Under the pieces are notes generated by a model. It saw nothing but the letters and a program-made list of their open reading frames with translations, had not been told where the DNA came from and made no database searches. From Aristolochia californica (lineage: Eukaryota; Streptophyta; Magnoliopsida; Piperales; Aristolochiaceae): a DNA stretch of 64,000 bases. The translations under genes and the position numbers were made by a program. Positions 61,429 to 64,000 of this stretch are shown here, one piece after another; the first letter of the stretch is position 1; each line of letters starts with the position of its first letter. The stretch spans positions 8,696,358 through 8,760,357 of the forward strand of contig JARWKL010000016.1 of NCBI GenBank assembly GCA_029961685.1. The letters run 5' to 3'.

Positions 61429-64000
61429 ATTATTAGGGGTTGTACTAGTGGAATCTCCCAAACATGGATAACAAAACCTTGGAGTTCATTTTTAGTACGT
61501 GAAATAATTTTAAAATTTTTTTTTACATACGTGAACTCTAAAATTTTCATTTTGTTATTCCGTAATATCTTTTTTGTTTACGTGAAAAAATGGAAGAGTG
61601 AAAGCTCAAGTTTGGAATCTGAAAAACAAATTTGACCATCAGAGATGGAAATGCACAAATGCTGAGGGAGATAGTTCCAAAAGTATCTGTGATTTTTAAG
61701 GATAGGCAAAAAGTGGGTTGTTTAACTCTGGTAATTATGCAACCACTTGAGAATTTGAGTTTTTCCACTCCTTGAAATTTTTGGATCATTAGGTCCACTT
61801 GTATCCTCAACATGTTTCTGGCATGCATATCAACCACATTTAAAGCATGTTTGGATCAGTTGCAAGACCCTTTCCTATAAAATTCCACCTAGCTTATTAT
61901 TAGGGGTTGTACTTGTGGAATCTCCCAAACATGGATAACAAAACCTTGGAATTCATTTTTAGTGGTTGAAATAATTTCCAAATTTTGTTTTGCATACATG
62001 AACACTAAAATTTTCATTTTGTTATGCTTTAATATCTTTTTTGTTTACGAGAAAAATGGGAGAGTGAAAACTCATGGTTGGATCTGGAAACAAATTTGAG
62101 GATCCAAGATGGAAATGCACAAATGCTGAGAGAGATTGTTCCAAAAATTATCTGTGATTTTTAAGGATAGGCAAAAAGTGGGTAGTTTAACTCTGGTAAA
62201 TATCCAACCACATGAGAATTTGATTTTTTCCACTCCTTGAAATTTTTGGATCCTTAGGTCCACTTGCATCCTCAACATATTTCTGGCATGCATATCCACC
62301 ACATTTAAAGCATGTTAGGATCAGTTACAACTCCCTTTCCTACAAAATTCCACCCAGCTTATTATTAGGGGTTGTACTAGTGGAATCTCCTAAACATGGA
62401 TAACAAAACCTTGGAGTTCATTTTTAGTGCGTGAAATAATTTTCAAATTTTTTTTTGCATACATGAACTCTAAAATCTTCATTTTGTTATGCCTGAATAT
62501 CTTTTTTGTTTACGAGAAAAATGAGAGAGTGAAAACTCAAGTTTGGATCAGAAAACAAATTTCAGCATCCAAGATGGAAATGCACAAATGCTGAGAGAGA
62601 TAGTTCCAAAAAGTATCTATGATTTTTAAGGATAGGCAAAATGAGGGTTGTTTGGCTCTGGTAAATATCCAACCACTTGAGAATTTGATTTTTTCCACTC
62701 CTTGAAATTTTTGGATCATTAGGTCCACTTGTATCCTCAACATGTTTCTGGCATGCGTATCCACCACATTTAAAGCATATTGGGATCAGTTACAAGTCCC
62801 TTTCCTATAAAATTCCTCCTAGCTTATTATTAGTGGTTGTACTTGTGCAATCTCCCAAACATGGATAACAAAACCTTGGAGTTCATTATTAGTGCGTGAA
62901 ATAATTTTCAAATTTTTTTTGCATACAAGAACTCTAAAATTTTAATTTTGTTATGCCTTAATATCTTTTTTATTTACGAGAAAAAATGGGAGAGTGAAAG
63001 CTCAAGTTTGGATCTGAAAACATATTTGACCAACCAAGATGGAAATGCACAAATGCTGAGAGAGATAGTTCCAAAAAGTATCTGTGATTTTTAAGGATAG
63101 GCAAAAAGTGGGTTGTTTGGCTCTGGTAAATACCCAACCACTTGAGTATTTGATTTTTTCCACTCCTTGAAATTATTGGATCATTACGTCCACTTGCATC
63201 CTCAACATGTTTCTTGCATGCATATCCACCACATTTAAAGCATGTTAGGATCAGTTTCAAGTCCCTTTCCTATAAAATTCCACCCAGCTTATTATTAGGG
63301 GTTGTACTAGTGGAATCTCCCAAACATGGATAATAAAACCTTGGATTTCATTTTTAGTGCGTGAAATAATTTTCAATTTTTTTTGCATGCATGAACTCTA
63401 AAATCTTCATTTTGTTATGCCTTAATATCTTTTTTTTTTTACGAGAAAAATGGGAGAGTGAAAACTCAAGTTTGGATCTGAAAACAAATTTCAGCATCCA
63501 AGATGGAAGTGCACAAATGCTGAGAGAGATAGTTCCAAAAAGTATCTGTGATTTTTAAGGGTAGGCAAAATGTGGGTTGTTTGGCTTCGGTAAATATCCA
63601 ACAACTTGAGAATTTGATTTTTTCCACTCCTTGAAATTTTTGGATCATTAGGTCCACTTGCATCCTCAACATGTTTCTGGCAAGCATATCCACCACATTT
63701 AAAGCATGTTAAGATCAGTTACAAGTCCCTTTCCTACAAAATTCCACCAAGTTTATTATTAGGGGTTGTACTAGTGGAATCTCCCAAACAAGGATAACAA
63801 AACCTTGGAGTTCATTTTTAGAACGTGAAATAAATTTAAAATTTTTTTTTTGCATACATGAACTCTAAAATTTTCATTTTGTTATGCCTTAATATCTTTT
63901 TTGTTTACGTGAAAAAATGGGAGAGTGAAAGCTCATGTTTGCGTCTGAAAAAAAATTTTACCATCAGAGATGGAAATGCACAAATGCTGAGAGAGATAGT
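61429..64000. repeat. HOR unit 23 (cut by window edge)
   Basis: Monomers: A 61429-61895 (inserted A near 61616), B 61896-62360, C 62361-62825, D 62826-63290, E 63291-63754, and the first 246 bp of F 63755-64000. The inserted A, the CACCCAGCTTA end of D, GCATGCATGAAC in E and the CCTACAAAATT end of E together match unit 18, five HORs to the left. Confidence 0.96.

Larger units (their letters stand above)
1..64000. repeat. Satellite array, ~465-bp monomer in a six-monomer HOR (~2793 bp)
   Basis: The whole window is a head-to-tail tandem array of about 138 monomers of ~465 bp, all in one orientation, with no interruption by other sequence. Landmarks recur in every monomer: ATTATTAG at the chosen start, CCTTGGA about 50 bp in, GAGAGTGAAA or a close form near 165, GCACAAATGCTGAG near 230, CCACTCCTTGAAAT near 330, and CACATTTAAAGC near 410. 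Six monomer types recur in the order A-B-C-D-E-F, giving a 2793-bp period seen directly in the spacing of A starts (for example 10701, 13494, 16287, 19080, 21873, 24666). Two-level organisation with near-identical HOR copies is known from homogenised centromeric and heterochromatic satellites; assignment to a centromere here is inference. No flanking sequence is visible, so the array extends beyond both edges. Confidence 0.98.

Noticed and set aside
641..63696. Recurring minus-strand open frames of 76 and 96 codons in nearly every monomer, beginning MVDMHARN or MKLILTCF
   Set aside because: They recur because the DNA repeats. Types A, B, C and E use one frame, D another, and F has none of comparable length. 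Single-base indels (near 278, 44860 and 57107), a 6-bp loss in E and a new stop in C near 43080 are tolerated. There is no promoter, signal peptide, domain or codon pattern to support a protein.
1..64000. CRISPR array or bacterial tandem repeat
   Set aside because: Repeats are ~465 bp with no unique spacers, and two-level HOR structure with CpG depletion indicates eukaryotic satellite DNA.
1..64000. Telomere-like TTAGGG inside ATTATTAGGGG
   Set aside because: It is a single hexamer once per monomer, absent from D, with no tandem TTAGGG or TTTAGGG run anywhere.
1..64000. Transposon or SINE origin, including tRNA-like promoter boxes
   Set aside because: I saw no terminal repeats, target duplications, poly(A) end, reverse transcriptase or transposase frame, and no convincing pol III B box.

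Overview
The window is one uninterrupted block of satellite DNA from edge to edge. I see no gene, RNA gene, transposon or unique sequence in it. The base repeat is about 465 bp. Roughly 138 copies lie head to tail in the same orientation; 137 are complete and the last is cut by the right edge. Monomer borders below are drawn at the recurring ATTATTAG; this phase is arbitrary.

The monomers fall into six types, named A to F here, which follow each other in fixed order as a higher-order repeat (HOR) of about 2793 bp (A 466, B 465, C 465, D 465, E 464-465, F 466-468). By eye, different types are about 85-93% identical. Copies of the same type in different HOR units differ at only a few positions. 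This two-level pattern is typical of recently homogenised satellite arrays in eukaryotes, such as centromeric, pericentromeric or subtelomeric heterochromatin. The sequence is AT-rich (34% GC counted over the first monomer) and poor in CpG (one CpG in that monomer), as expected of DNA with a history of cytosine methylation. I cannot name the species or kingdom. Read lengths implied by an intact array this long suggest a long-read eukaryotic assembly.

Layout: unit 0 (1-1859) is a partial unit B-C-D-E/F with two hybrid monomers. Units 1-2 are regular but carry older-looking variants. Unit 3 (7445-10700) has seven monomers because of an extra A/F hybrid. Units 4-8 are regular. Unit 9 (24666-26990) has five monomers and is followed by an F/A hybrid that opens unit 10. 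Units 10-12 are regular. Units 13-15 (35369-41880) are a disturbed zone with four hybrid monomers, one shifted-register replacement and two deletions of two monomers each. Units 16-22 are regular, and unit 23 runs off the right edge.

The biology worth following is the record of exchange: single-monomer gain and loss junctions of opposite polarity, a replacement tract whose probable donor lies 1.86 kb away, and marker variants shared between units three or five HORs apart. One monomer type (A) also carries three TACGTGA motifs near helical phase. The many short reading frames on the minus strand are by-products of the repeat and are not annotated as genes.
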